This document shows positions 1 through 6,848 of a stretch of DNA of 46,884 nucleotides, piece after piece; position 1 is the first letter of the stretch; each line of letters starts with the position of its first letter. Source of the stretch: a bacterium (GTDB lineage: Bacteria > Patescibacteriota > Saccharimonadia > Saccharimonadales > SZUA-47). The notes below the pieces were generated by a model. That model worked only from the letters and a program-made list of their open reading frames with translations. It searched no databases and was not told the DNA's origin. The stretch covers positions 1 to 46,884 of the forward strand of contig JAUIBQ010000008.1 in the NCBI GenBank assembly GCA_030427445.1, in the 5' to 3' direction. Made by a program: the position numbers and the translations under genes.

Positions 1-753
1 AGCATCGTATTCAGTAAGTGAGGGCAGTAAAGTCTGCTCATTAAACACTACCTCTGGCACTTCAGGTTCTTCGAAAGACGTGGCGGTGTGATCGGGTTGG
101 TTAAATAGGTCGACTCCTATTTCTACAGGCAATGGCGCTATAAAGGGGGTATCTCGCCCTCCGTAGACATTCTGTGGAACATACATTAATGCAAAAAAAC
201 CACCAAAGCCTAGAACTCGCTTTAGTCTTTTATCCCTGTCATGCTTATGTTGAACTTTAGCTGCTTCATATTTTTTATATATATCTACGAGAACGTCGTG
301 TGCTAGTTGCACATCTACAGGATGATTAATGTCATCGTGGTTTAGCGTGCCATCAACATCTGCCTGCAGAATAGCGGGTGATTGACTATTCTTAGACCCT
401 CTAGAAATAATAAAAGTATCTGATCTCGCTGCATATTCGGGCTTTTCACCAATCGGCAATCTCAAGAGCTTCACTCTTTCGTCATCCTCACCGTCATGGT
501 GCTTCAAACCACTCGCGAAATAGAAGTCATACTCTTTTCCATCTAGTTGTTGCCGTGACCCTCGTGTCGTGACTCGAGAATCAACTCCAGTAATCCTCGC
601 CTTACGAGAACCTAATTTGTCTCCTAATATTTCATGAGCGTTAAGGTAGATAGAATCAACCACATCACGTGACATCTGTCCACCTTCAAATGCTCTAGCA
701 AGCTCTCTCTCGCGCTCAGCACGAGCATCGTCAAAAGTTTCTATTTGGTGCAT
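1..753 (-). CDS. Hypothetical protein, C-terminus outside window
   Basis: Open frame of 251 codons from an ATG at 751-753 running off the window edge; absent from the ORF track because it has no stop here. I do not recognise a family. The N-terminal half is charged (begins MHQIETFDDARAERE). The middle has mixed charged and beta-like segments, and around residues 180-195 there is a short hydrophobic stretch (VLGFGGFFALMYV) that might be a single membrane helix or a buried strand. The start is supported by a good promoter on the same strand: a TATAAT -10 box (complement of 760-765) six bases before the ATG, and TTGCAA 17 bases further upstream (complement of 783-788), predicting a leaderless mRNA. 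The reading frame is convincing; the function is unknown. Confidence 0.7.
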   Translation of the reverse strand, partial: MHQIETFDDARAERERELARAFEGGQMSRDVVDSIYLNAHEILGDKLGSRKARITGVDSRVTTRGSRQQLDGKEYDFYFASGLKHHDGEDDERVKLLRLPIGEKPEYAARSDTFIISRGSKNSQSPAILQADVDGTLNHDDINHPVDVQLAHDVLVDIYKKYEAAKVQHKHDRDKRLKRVLGFGGFFALMYVPQNVYGGRDTPFIAPLPVEIGVDLFNQPDHTATSFEEPEVPEVVFNEQTLLPSLTEYDA

Positions 754-971
754 GAATATATTATAAACATTTAAGATACGGCTTGCAATTTCATATTATT
801 TGTTACATAAAAGTTATGCTTAGTAGTTGGTGGCTAAATGCCACAGTGAGCAATATCTACACAAATACGCTTTTAGTTTTGTGCCGTGTTGATGACGAGC
901 AACAGTTGCAGTCTTTTCTGCCTCTGCTTTCGTGTCGAAGCTCATTTTCTCAGAACATCGTTCAGAACTCA

Positions 972-1487
972 TTATGCTGATTTTACAGTAGCAGTCAAAA
1001 TAGGCCTATGTGCAGTTGGTGCAACTAGTAGTGGTCCACCGAACAATTCCAATGGCATACCATCTTTTATCGCGTGTTCGTCAACAGGCTTTGAACCCGC
1101 CTGTAATGCTATGCCGCGACCGCTTAGGTACGGCACCTCACGACCTCCCACCATCTCGATGCTTACAACAGGAAGCGACCATCCACGGATACTTCTTGAC
1201 GCTCTTTTCTCAAATGTTAATTGTCCGTGTTCACCTCTGGAATAATAACTTATCTCCTCAATCTCATCTGCTGAAGTCTTTTGCCTCCAGCCAGGTACAA
1301 CAACTTCTGGAAACGTTGCTGTCAAGTCGAAAGCATAATGGGGGTCAGACAACTCTCTGATTGTTTCTAGTGCAGAACCAACTCTCGCGTTAAATACACC
1401 AATGCTTATGCTGTCGCTTAACTCTAAACACTCAATTATCGTGGCAGATTGTGCTCTAAAGATATCTTTCGGATTGCTTTTTTTCAT
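972..1487 (-). CDS. Hypothetical protein (171 aa)
   Basis: An unrecognised 171-residue protein starting MKKSNPKDIF, with no signal peptide or membrane helix. The middle and C-terminal parts look like an alpha/beta soluble domain. I prefer this frame over the overlapping plus-strand ORFs 886-1245 and 1010-1360 because it has an ordinary amino-acid composition and a proper promoter. On the minus strand TATAAT (complement of 1497-1502) lies 9 bases before the ATG, and TTTCAA (complement of 1520-1525) lies 17 bases upstream of it. That -35 hexamer is the same six base pairs used by the divergent tmRNA promoter. It is transcribed toward the partial gene at 1-753, which has its own promoter. No function assigned. 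Confidence 0.55.
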   Translation of the reverse strand: MKKSNPKDIFRAQSATIIECLELSDSISIGVFNARVGSALETIRELSDPHYAFDLTATFPEVVVPGWRQKTSADEIEEISYYSRGEHGQLTFEKRASRSIRGWSLPVVSIEMVGGREVPYLSGRGIALQAGSKPVDEHAIKDGMPLELFGGPLLVAPTAHRPILTATVKSA

Positions 1488-1519
1488 TAACTACAGATTA
1501 TACTGTATGCCAAAAGGTA

Positions 1520-1548
1520 TTGAAATTGCTTGTGTTTTGTGATATAAT
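1520..1548 (+). promoter_or_regulatory. Sigma70-type promoter of tmRNA
   Basis: TTGAAA (1520-1525), a 17-base spacer and TATAAT (1543-1548). The predicted start is near 1555, giving a leader of about 185 nt before mature tmRNA. TTGAAA read on the other strand is TTTCAA, the -35 of the divergent gene at 972-1487, also with a 17-base spacer. Confidence 0.75.
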
Positions 1549-1557
1549 GTATTGTAA

Positions 1558-1620
1558 CTGGGATAGTATGCCCAGAGGTGCTAGAAAAAGCACCATTTAA
1601 AGAAGTTAACTACTTTAAAT
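1558..1620 (+). other. Three small hairpins in the 5' part of the tmRNA leader
   Basis: Directly after the predicted start site the transcript can form three successive hairpins: CTGGG/CCCAG (1558-1562 with 571-575 of the same kilobase), GGTGCT/AGCACC (1577-1582 with 1589-1594) and ATTTAAAG/CTTTAAAT (1595-1602 with 1613-1620). They precede the conserved leader element at 1621-1739 and have no counterpart in the tRNA-Glu leader, which starts directly at the conserved element. Confidence 0.5.
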
Positions 1621-1739
1621 AAAAATCACGAGGGGATTCGTGATTTTTGAAGGAGGCAACTTGGCGAAAGTGCCTGAAGTGTCCGAGGAAACTTGTTTTC
1701 GTCGGCAGTTCTGGCACAAGCGCCATTACGTGCCGACGC
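1621..1739 (+). ncRNA. Structured leader element, copy 1 (before tmRNA)
   Basis: A run of about 118 nt ending 2 nt short of the mature tmRNA 5' end after its last helix. A closely similar sequence occupies the same position before tRNA-Glu (21107-21222). Helix A is an 11-bp hairpin (1621-1631 with 1638-1648, loop GGGGAT). Helix B is AGGC..GCCT around a GGCGA loop. Helix C is CGA/TCG with a bulged GG and a CTTG loop. Helix D is GTCGGCA/TGCCGAC (1701-1707 with 1731-1737), enclosing conserved GTTCT and ATTACG strands. Paired positions change together between copies (four double changes in helix A, A-T to G-C in helix D). I match it to no known RNA family; it lacks the cores I would expect for RNase P RNA, SRP RNA or hammerhead. 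It could be a processing signal, an excised small RNA or a ribozyme. Confidence 0.7.
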
Positions 1740-2302
1740 GGGGCTGAATTTCAAGCTCGACATTGGACTTTGACAAGTTAGAGTAATTCCTGCAACTCAA
1801 TATGTAAGATTTTGGGTACTACTCGGTGACAAGAATCTGCTTATTATTTTCGTGATGCATATCCAAAGATATGATGAGCGAAAAAATAATCAGAGAATTG
1901 TTGCTGATAGTAGTCACAAATTGCATATTGGGTTGCGGGGGTTACGTTGTGGCAAGCCGGATCCTGCACGTTAGCCGGGAAGAATTTTAGATGCAGAATC
2001 TAAACTAGCGACAATGATTGACAACGCTTTTAGCGCTCGTCAGTCAGAGTTCGCGCTAGCAGCCTAATTAGTTAGACTGCGATCCGCTCTTTGACTCAGA
2101 TAGAAGTCAGCGGGTCTTATATTATCTGATGCACTATCTACCGACATCTTAAGAAGATAGTCAAGTTTGCAAGGTTGCAGAGTAGCAGTATTTTGTCTGT
2201 TTAGACCTGTTGCTCTAAAGAAATTTCTAAATAGACTAAGCTTGTAGTCACCTAACAACTCAACCGATGGACACGGGGGGCAGTACCCCGTCAGCTCCAC
2301 CA
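1740..2302 (+). ncRNA. ssrA: tmRNA (transfer-messenger RNA)
   Basis: Rescues stalled ribosomes and tags the unfinished protein. The 5' end GGGGCTG pairs with CAGCTCC at the 3' end (seven pairs, one G-U), followed by ACCA. The 5' sequence GGGGCTGA...CTCGAC matches the tRNA-like start of bacterial tmRNAs. The tag frame begins at GCG 2008-2010 and ends at TAA 2065-2067, reading ATMIDNAFSARQSEFALAA, with the ALAA end typical of degradation tags. At 563 nt it is far longer than the usual 350-400 nt. Both extra length and pseudoknot regions flank the tag. The T-arm is CGGGG/CCCCG but its seven-base loop GGCAGTA departs from the usual TTCRANY. Own promoter at 1520-1548. An HNH-endonuclease element sits immediately after the 3' end. 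Confidence 0.93.
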
Positions 2303-2303
2303 C
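2282..2303 (+). repeat. Direct repeat, left copy (3' end of tmRNA)
   Basis: The last bases of tmRNA plus one base, AGTACCC..CAGCTCCACCAC. A near-identical copy lies at 2817-2837, with CAGCTCCACCAC (12 bases) exact. The repeats bracket the HNH gene, as expected when an element inserts at the 3' end of an RNA gene and restores it. Confidence 0.75.
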
Positions 2304-2309
2304 GATTAT

Positions 2310-2792
2310 TTATAATTTTTTCTCATCAACTTCATAAAGCTGTATTGTTCTTCTTGCCCATAACAATGCATCTTTAGCTCTGATACCCACAGGTTGGGGA
2401 TTTGTCCATAGTTCCAAATTTTCAATCCTATTGTCATCTCTTACACCATTTTTATGATGTACATTCTCCCCTTTTTTAAGATTGCGATTGAGATACTCTT
2501 CCATAACTAAAATATGCTCGAAAACATAGTTGCCACGACTTCCTTGAGCACGAGGGTGATCTTTACTAAAAACCATGACATATCCGTTTTTCATGTATCT
2601 ACCCGTAGCGTAATCATGTCTTCTTTTATTCACACATGACTTACAGCTACCGTATCTATCTGAGTGCAAATTAATCTTGCAGTATTGGCACAAGGTCTTC
2701 TTAGACTTTTGATATCTACACTTTGGACAATCCAAATGATTACTACTTGGCATAAAGTCTACTTTACAAGAGATGCAAGCACGAGCCGTCAT
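2310..2792 (-). CDS. HNH homing-type endonuclease
   Basis: A predicted DNA-cutting enzyme of 160 residues. The N-terminal half carries four CxxC pairs (CISC, CPKC, CQYC, CKSC), likely zinc ribbons. The C-terminal half has the HNH_3-type signature: FEHILVMEEYL, then HHKNGVRDDNRIENLELW, with the His-His and the following Asn residues of the metal-binding beta-beta-alpha fold. The ORF track opens at a GTG at 2837, but that places the N-terminus inside the tmRNA 3'-end repeat. I prefer the ATG at 2790-2792, which has a TATATT -10 box (complement of 2799-2804) six bases upstream and starts cleanly before the first CxxC. Function in the cell is presumably only its own spread, with tmRNA as target site. 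Confidence 0.8.
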   Translation of the reverse strand: MTARACISCKVDFMPSSNHLDCPKCRYQKSKKTLCQYCKINLHSDRYGSCKSCVNKRRHDYATGRYMKNGYVMVFSKDHPRAQGSRGNYVFEHILVMEEYLNRNLKKGENVHHKNGVRDDNRIENLELWTNPQPVGIRAKDALLWARRTIQLYEVDEKKL

Positions 2793-2816
2793 GTTATAAA
2801 TATACCACATCCACAA

Positions 2817-2837
2817 AGTACCCACCAGCTCCACCAC
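2817..2837 (+). repeat. Direct repeat, right copy (partial tmRNA 3' end)
   Basis: Second copy of the tmRNA 3' terminal sequence (AGTACCC then CAGCTCCACCAC), 534 bp after the first. It differs from the left copy by one missing and two changed bases between the two matching blocks. Not part of a functional tmRNA. Confidence 0.75.
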
Positions 2838-2841
2838 AAAC

Positions 2842-2866
2842 GCCTGAGATTTTCTCGGGCTTTTTT
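2842..2866 (+). terminator. Intrinsic terminator (likely original tmRNA terminator)
   Basis: GCCTGAGA and TCTCGGGC form a stem (one G-U) with a three-base loop, followed by six T. It lies five bases after the right-hand tmRNA repeat, where a terminator of the uninterrupted tmRNA gene would be. Confidence 0.75.
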
Positions 2867-2917
2867 ATTTTGCTATTGCTTGCATATCTTGTACTTTACG
2901 ATAAAATTTTCTTAACT

Positions 2918-3379
2918 ATGGACGAAAAGAAATTTGAAACACTTTTAAAAGTCGCTACAGGCAATGAAATTAACCACACAATTTCATACCGACATAATCG
3001 AAAGCCTTTCTACCAATTCCCAGGTAATGGCTATGGGCATGGTCCGACAAGTGGATTCGTTACTGGGCACACAGTTGATATCCGTCGATTCGATAATAAC
3101 CGAAACTACATAAGTATAAGTCATGATGGTGTAAGAAGCTGTGGGTCTGTAGGCATAGGACTCGGAGTGGATCGAAATCAGTTAGATGTCTGTATGTGGG
3201 GAGTACCTTTGGACGCAGAGATCGAGAGTGCTGTTTTCGGTGCTGGCGAAATAAAGTTAGATGAAGGCATAATTGAACACACTAGGCTAGGCATGTTTGA
3301 CAGAAGGGTCGTAGTCCCAATTCTTGAAGGTACACTTTCGCTTCACTTATCTCAAGATGAATTTAGTCCAACCAGATAA
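2918..3379 (+). CDS. Hypothetical protein (153 aa)
   Basis: Unrecognised soluble protein. The ORF track begins at 2870, but the first 16 residues there are hydrophobic and overlap the terminator and promoter region. MDEKKFETLL at 2918 is a more natural start, with a TAAAAT box at 2902-2907 ten bases upstream. The sequence contains a stretch rich in Gly, His and aromatic residues (YQFPGNGYGHGPTSGF, residues about 30-45), several beta-strand-like segments and no membrane helix. It has no obvious link to its neighbours. Confidence 0.6.
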   Translation: MDEKKFETLLKVATGNEINHTISYRHNRKPFYQFPGNGYGHGPTSGFVTGHTVDIRRFDNNRNYISISHDGVRSCGSVGIGLGVDRNQLDVCMWGVPLDAEIESAVFGAGEIKLDEGIIEHTRLGMFDRRVVVPILEGTLSLHLSQDEFSPTR

Positions 3380-3542
3380 TTAGTCTAGATAGTGTGAAGT
3401 GACTCTCAGGGATATATTCGTAACTGTTGGCTTTTTTGTTTCTAAGAATAGTGAGAACTGTTATTTTTACGTTTTGTTAGTAATACTACAGCGGACGATA
3501 CCGTGTTCAATTATTATGTTTTTCTAACTAAGGAAGTGAACT

Positions 3543-3767
3543 ATGAATGATGAAGACATAAACAACGATTTAGACCACTTGGACCAAAAGTACCAAGATA
3601 ACCAGATCAATAACCCGAGTGATACTGACCATCCGTTTTCTCAGCCAGATGATATTCCACAAAAGGTAGACGACACACATCAGTCGCTAGATACTAATAT
3701 CGACCCTGACGAGGCGTATCACGAAGGACTAGGTGAAGCGGCAGAGACCGATGATCCTCAAAAATGA
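3543..3767 (+). CDS. Small acidic protein (74 aa)
   Basis: A 74-residue very acidic, Asp/Asn/Gln-rich protein without hydrophobic segments, likely disordered. Its ATG is preceded by a good ribosome binding site (AAGGAAG, about six bases upstream). Stands alone between a hypothetical gene and convergent pyrD. No family recognised. Composition is close to low complexity, but the ribosome site and clean ORF argue for a real gene. Confidence 0.6.
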   Translation: MNDEDINNDLDHLDQKYQDNQINNPSDTDHPFSQPDDIPQKVDDTHQSLDTNIDPDEAYHEGLGEAAETDDPQK

Positions 3768-3784
3768 GTAAGTAAACTTTGCTG

Positions 3785-4921
3785 TTAAATATAGCGGTTA
3801 TCGATGCCGACTGCTTCTGAAATATGACTATAGCCTTCTGAATTAAGCAGCTCTGAAAGCTCTTTGTTTATACGACCAATTACTGCAGGGCCTTCAAAAA
3901 TTAGTCCAGTGACAAGCTGAACAAATGTCGCTCCAAGTTTAATCTTCGTATAGGCATCCTCAGCTGAAAACACTCCTCCTACACCGCTAAAGACAAATCG
4001 ATCATGATACTCTGCATATGCTCGTTCTAGGAGGTCATTAGATATTTCCCAGCAAGGTTTTCCACTAAAGTTACCTTTAACGGAAGAGTCATAGTCTTCG
4101 TCAAGCTTCACCGTAGAGCGATCCTTGTAGAGATTGCCAAGTGTAATACCCTGAACATTATGTTTATCGCAAACGGCAAGTAGACGTTTAAACTCGTTCC
4201 ATGGTTTGTCGATTGGCATTTTTATAAATACAGGCTTCTTGATTTTGAGCTTATCGATAGCACCTAAAAGTTTTTCTAGTGACTCTACAGTTGTATATGG
4301 CTCGCCACCATAAGTGTTAGGACATGAGATGTTTATTGTGTACATCTGTGCATTGCCCTTCTCTTCCCAGAGCTTTAAAGTCGATATGTAGTCCTCTATC
4401 CCAGATTCACATGTTGAAGCTTGTTTACTATTTGTTTTAGCCACGGAGATATTCAACGGAAAGTCTGTAAACAGTTCTTTTTTGTATGTGTTCGCTCTTG
4501 CTATAACCGACTGAACTCCTTCACTCCGAAGACCTGAGTTCACAATGATTGACTTAGACTTGGGTAGTCTTGTATACCATGGCTGAGGATTTCCGTCGTA
4601 CTGTGCAAATGTCACAGAACCACACTCTACAAAACCAAAACCTATTGCTTTCATTGTTGGAGGTAGCTTTGCATCCTTATCTAAGCCAGCACTTAGCCCT
4701 ACTGGGTTTGCAAATACTAGGCCAAATTTCTTGATTTCTAAACAATCGTTTTTATAAGCAAAAAACTTTGAGACAATCCACATAAATCCAGGAAATCTCT
4801 GGATCAGACTACCAGAACTCACCATGTACTCGTGAACAGTGTCTGGTTTCACCCTAAAAAGTATCGGTTTTACAACATGCTTATACAATGTATTTGATAC
4901 TGAAGAGATACTACTAATCAT
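3785..4921 (-). CDS. pyrD: Dihydroorotate dehydrogenase (class 2-like)
   Basis: Oxidises dihydroorotate to orotate in pyrimidine synthesis, using FMN. 378 residues, TIM-barrel. The N-terminal extension (YKHVVKPILFRVKPDTVHEYM, residues about 13-33) resembles the membrane-associating helices of quinone-linked class 2 enzymes, followed by the FMN-site strand FANPVGLSAGLDKDAKLPP. Substrate and FMN residues are seen in IVNSGLRSEG and in GVGGVFSAEDAY near the C-terminus. The active-site loop reads NISCPNT: the catalytic base position is Cys, as in class 1 enzymes, where class 2 normally has Ser. No other pyr genes are nearby. It is divergent from trehalase, and its 3' end converges on the small acidic gene. 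A TACTAT box lies 8 bases before the ATG. Confidence 0.9.
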   Translation of the reverse strand: MISSISSVSNTLYKHVVKPILFRVKPDTVHEYMVSSGSLIQRFPGFMWIVSKFFAYKNDCLEIKKFGLVFANPVGLSAGLDKDAKLPPTMKAIGFGFVECGSVTFAQYDGNPQPWYTRLPKSKSIIVNSGLRSEGVQSVIARANTYKKELFTDFPLNISVAKTNSKQASTCESGIEDYISTLKLWEEKGNAQMYTINISCPNTYGGEPYTTVESLEKLLGAIDKLKIKKPVFIKMPIDKPWNEFKRLLAVCDKHNVQGITLGNLYKDRSTVKLDEDYDSSVKGNFSGKPCWEISNDLLERAYAEYHDRFVFSGVGGVFSAEDAYTKIKLGATFVQLVTGLIFEGPAVIGRINKELSELLNSEGYSHISEAVGIDNRYI

Positions 4922-4994
4922 GTCACCATATAGTATATACCCTTTACTCCAGTGATTCCGGAATAGGTTTTTGAATATGTAGTACTGTTTACGT

Positions 4995-5000
4995 TAGACT
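4995..5000 (+). promoter_or_regulatory. -10 box of trehalase gene, leaderless
   Basis: TAGACT ends six bases before the ATG at 5007, and TTGAAT lies 18 bases upstream. The predicted transcript starts at or next to the start codon. Confidence 0.55.
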
Positions 5001-5006
5001 GGGTAC

Positions 5007-6362
5007 ATGCATTCTAAAGTTAAAAATATATCATCTTTAATCTATATAACCACTAGATCTGCGGCACGTAAAACGAAGTCTGCGAGTAAGCGAGTTATCC
5101 CAAAGCGGGCATACAAAGTACATTCAGCCAAAGATATCACTCGTGACGATGTACAGCCGGCGCTTAACTATATCCAAGATTATTGGAGTCAACTGACTCG
5201 TTCTACGAAACGACAAAAAGATTCATACATCAACCATACATCAACGCTCATCCCACTTAAAAACCCATATATCGTTCCAAGTAATGAAAGTGGTGGCTTC
5301 GTGTTCGAAGAGCAGTATTATTGGGACAGCTTCTTCACAGCTATCGGTATGGATGATAAAAAGATGATTGTCGGCATGCTTGAGAATCTTATCCAGTTAT
5401 ACAGCGAGTTTGGGTTGATTCCGAATGCAAATCGTTACTACTTCACTTCTCGCTCGCAACCACCGATCCTTACGACATTTATATTCTATGTGTATGAGCG
5501 ATTTGAAATGTCTGACAAATGGCTACAGAAAAACATAGCTGTCGCAAAAGACGAATACCAGCATGTCTGGATGAGCACAAAACACCCACACCATCGCCAA
5601 GTCCACAAAGGACTCAGTCGGTACTACGATATCAACTCACTCCACGACCTCGCGGAGGCAGAGAGCGGTTGGGACATGACCCCTCGATTTCAGCGACAGT
5701 GCTTAGACTATGTGCCAATCGATCTAAACTGTTTACTTCATGTCTACGAGCAAGATTTTGCCCGAGCTGCGCGTTTAGCAGGAGATGACGATGAAGCAAC
5801 ACGCTGGGACACATGCGCAGCGACAAGAAGAGAGCAAATCAACTCTACACTCTGGAATCAACGACAAGGTTTTTACTTCGACTACAACTACCATGAAGAT
5901 AAAAAATCACCTGTCTGGTCACTAGCTGCATATTACGCTTTATGGTCAGGTGTAGCTACCGATAAACAAGCAGAAAAACTTGTTGAGACACTACCAAGGT
6001 TCAAAAAACCAGGTGGACTAACAACAACTATCGGAAATATGATGCTCACAAAACTGTTTGGCTCGACTAAGACTCAATGGGCGTATCCAAATGGCTGGGC
6101 ACCTCTGCACTACATCACGATAAAAGGTCTCCAGCGCTATGGCTACGAGAAAGAAGCGAAAGAGCTCGCCCGAACATGGATCGCCAACTGTAACTCATGG
6201 TTTGTGAGACACGGTGAATTCTTAGAAAAATATAACGTCGTTGAACCACAAAAAAAACCAGTAGCAGGTGTGTACCCTTCTCAGTCAGGATTCGGCTGGA
6301 CGAATGGTGTCTTTACAGCTCTATCACGCGAATTTCTCGAAGACAACTCAGGAGAAACCTAA
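5007..6362 (+). CDS. Trehalase, glycoside hydrolase family 37
   Basis: Splits trehalose into two glucose molecules. The 451-residue protein carries both family signatures in degenerate form: SGGFVFEEQYYWDSFF (residues about 95-110) and QWAYPNGWAP (about 352). The catalytic acid Asp lies in ESGWDMTPRF and the likely base Glu in FLEKYNV, aligned with E. coli TreA from memory. The Glu of the family EYPLQDGFGW motif is replaced (GVYPSQSGFGW). There is no cleavable signal peptide; the N-terminus is Lys/Arg-rich and the enzyme is probably cytoplasmic. It is shorter than E. coli TreF (about 549). The stop overlaps the convergent MarR gene by four bases. Divergent from pyrD. It would feed glucose to the glycolytic genes further along. 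Confidence 0.88.
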   Translation: MHSKVKNISSLIYITTRSAARKTKSASKRVIPKRAYKVHSAKDITRDDVQPALNYIQDYWSQLTRSTKRQKDSYINHTSTLIPLKNPYIVPSNESGGFVFEEQYYWDSFFTAIGMDDKKMIVGMLENLIQLYSEFGLIPNANRYYFTSRSQPPILTTFIFYVYERFEMSDKWLQKNIAVAKDEYQHVWMSTKHPHHRQVHKGLSRYYDINSLHDLAEAESGWDMTPRFQRQCLDYVPIDLNCLLHVYEQDFARAARLAGDDDEATRWDTCAATRREQINSTLWNQRQGFYFDYNYHEDKKSPVWSLAAYYALWSGVATDKQAEKLVETLPRFKKPGGLTTTIGNMMLTKLFGSTKTQWAYPNGWAPLHYITIKGLQRYGYEKEAKELARTWIANCNSWFVRHGEFLEKYNVVEPQKKPVAGVYPSQSGFGWTNGVFTALSREFLEDNSGET

Positions 6363-6793
6363 GACTCTTCTTCCTCTTGTTTGTAAGCCACTTCTGTCAT
6401 CTTCTCTAAACTTTCTTGCATTCCCAGGAGTTGACCAGGGCTTATGACTGACTCTATAACTGCAGTATACCCATCAACAACCTGATACGCTAGCCGGACG
6501 ACTTCTTCTCCAATCCGCGTCAATGAAACATCACTCCCTCCGCTGCGTGATTCATTTGTGTACACGAGCAAACCTTTTTTATAAAGAAGCTTAACCTGCC
6601 TGCTTATACCTGCTTCTGTTTGGCGAAGCATTGAGGCGAGTTCGTTTTGTTTTGCAATACCTTTGTAAGAAACCGCCTCGAGTACTTTGTACTGAGCAAG
6701 GCCGATACCAACACGTTCTTTAATAGCTTCATCGACACTTTTGTGCAGTGAAGTGCTTAAATTATGTAATAACCAAAAACTTTTAGTACTCAT
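6359..6793 (-). CDS. MarR-family transcriptional regulator
   Basis: 144 residues with the winged-helix layout of MarR proteins: an N-terminal dimer helix (LLHNLSTSLHKSVDEAI), an HTH region (QYKVLEAVSYKGIAKQNELASMLRQTEAGISRQVKLLYKKGLL, residues about 33-75), a wing (ESRSGGSDVSLTRIGEEVV) and a C-terminal dimer helix. The effector is unknown. It lies convergent to trehalase (four-base overlap) and 55 bases downstream of the MauE-like membrane gene on the same strand, so it could be co-transcribed with that gene. A TATGAG box 8 bases before the ATG is a weak promoter candidate. Confidence 0.85.
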   Translation of the reverse strand: MSTKSFWLLHNLSTSLHKSVDEAIKERVGIGLAQYKVLEAVSYKGIAKQNELASMLRQTEAGISRQVKLLYKKGLLVYTNESRSGGSDVSLTRIGEEVVRLAYQVVDGYTAVIESVISPGQLLGMQESLEKMTEVAYKQEEEES

Positions 6794-6848
6794 CTAAGTA
6801 GCTCATACCTTTACATGTTAATCATAGCACTAAACGGTATGGCGTAAT

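Larger units (their letters stand above)
2304..2837. mobile_element. HNH-endonuclease element inserted at tmRNA 3' end
   Basis: A unit of about 534 bp bounded by copies of the tmRNA 3' end (2282-2303 and 2817-2837) and holding a single gene, an HNH endonuclease on the minus strand. The probable native tmRNA terminator lies just beyond the right copy (2842-2866), so the insertion has separated tmRNA from it. There is no integrase or group I intron signature. It resembles a free-standing homing-endonuclease insertion that leaves the target RNA intact. The direction of events (which copy is ancestral) is inferred, not seen. Confidence 0.6.

Noticed and set aside
886-1360. Plus-strand ORFs 886-1245 and 1010-1360
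   Set aside because: Shadows of the minus-strand gene 972-1487, which has a promoter and normal composition.
1621-1739. Known RNA families for the leader (RNase P RNA, SRP RNA, T-box, hammerhead, HDV)
   Set aside because: The core motifs of these families are not present from memory; HDV would also cut at its own 5' side. A database search was not possible, so a less familiar family is not excluded.
2064-2303. 79-aa minus-strand ORF
   Set aside because: Lies entirely antisense to tmRNA and starts in its 3' end.
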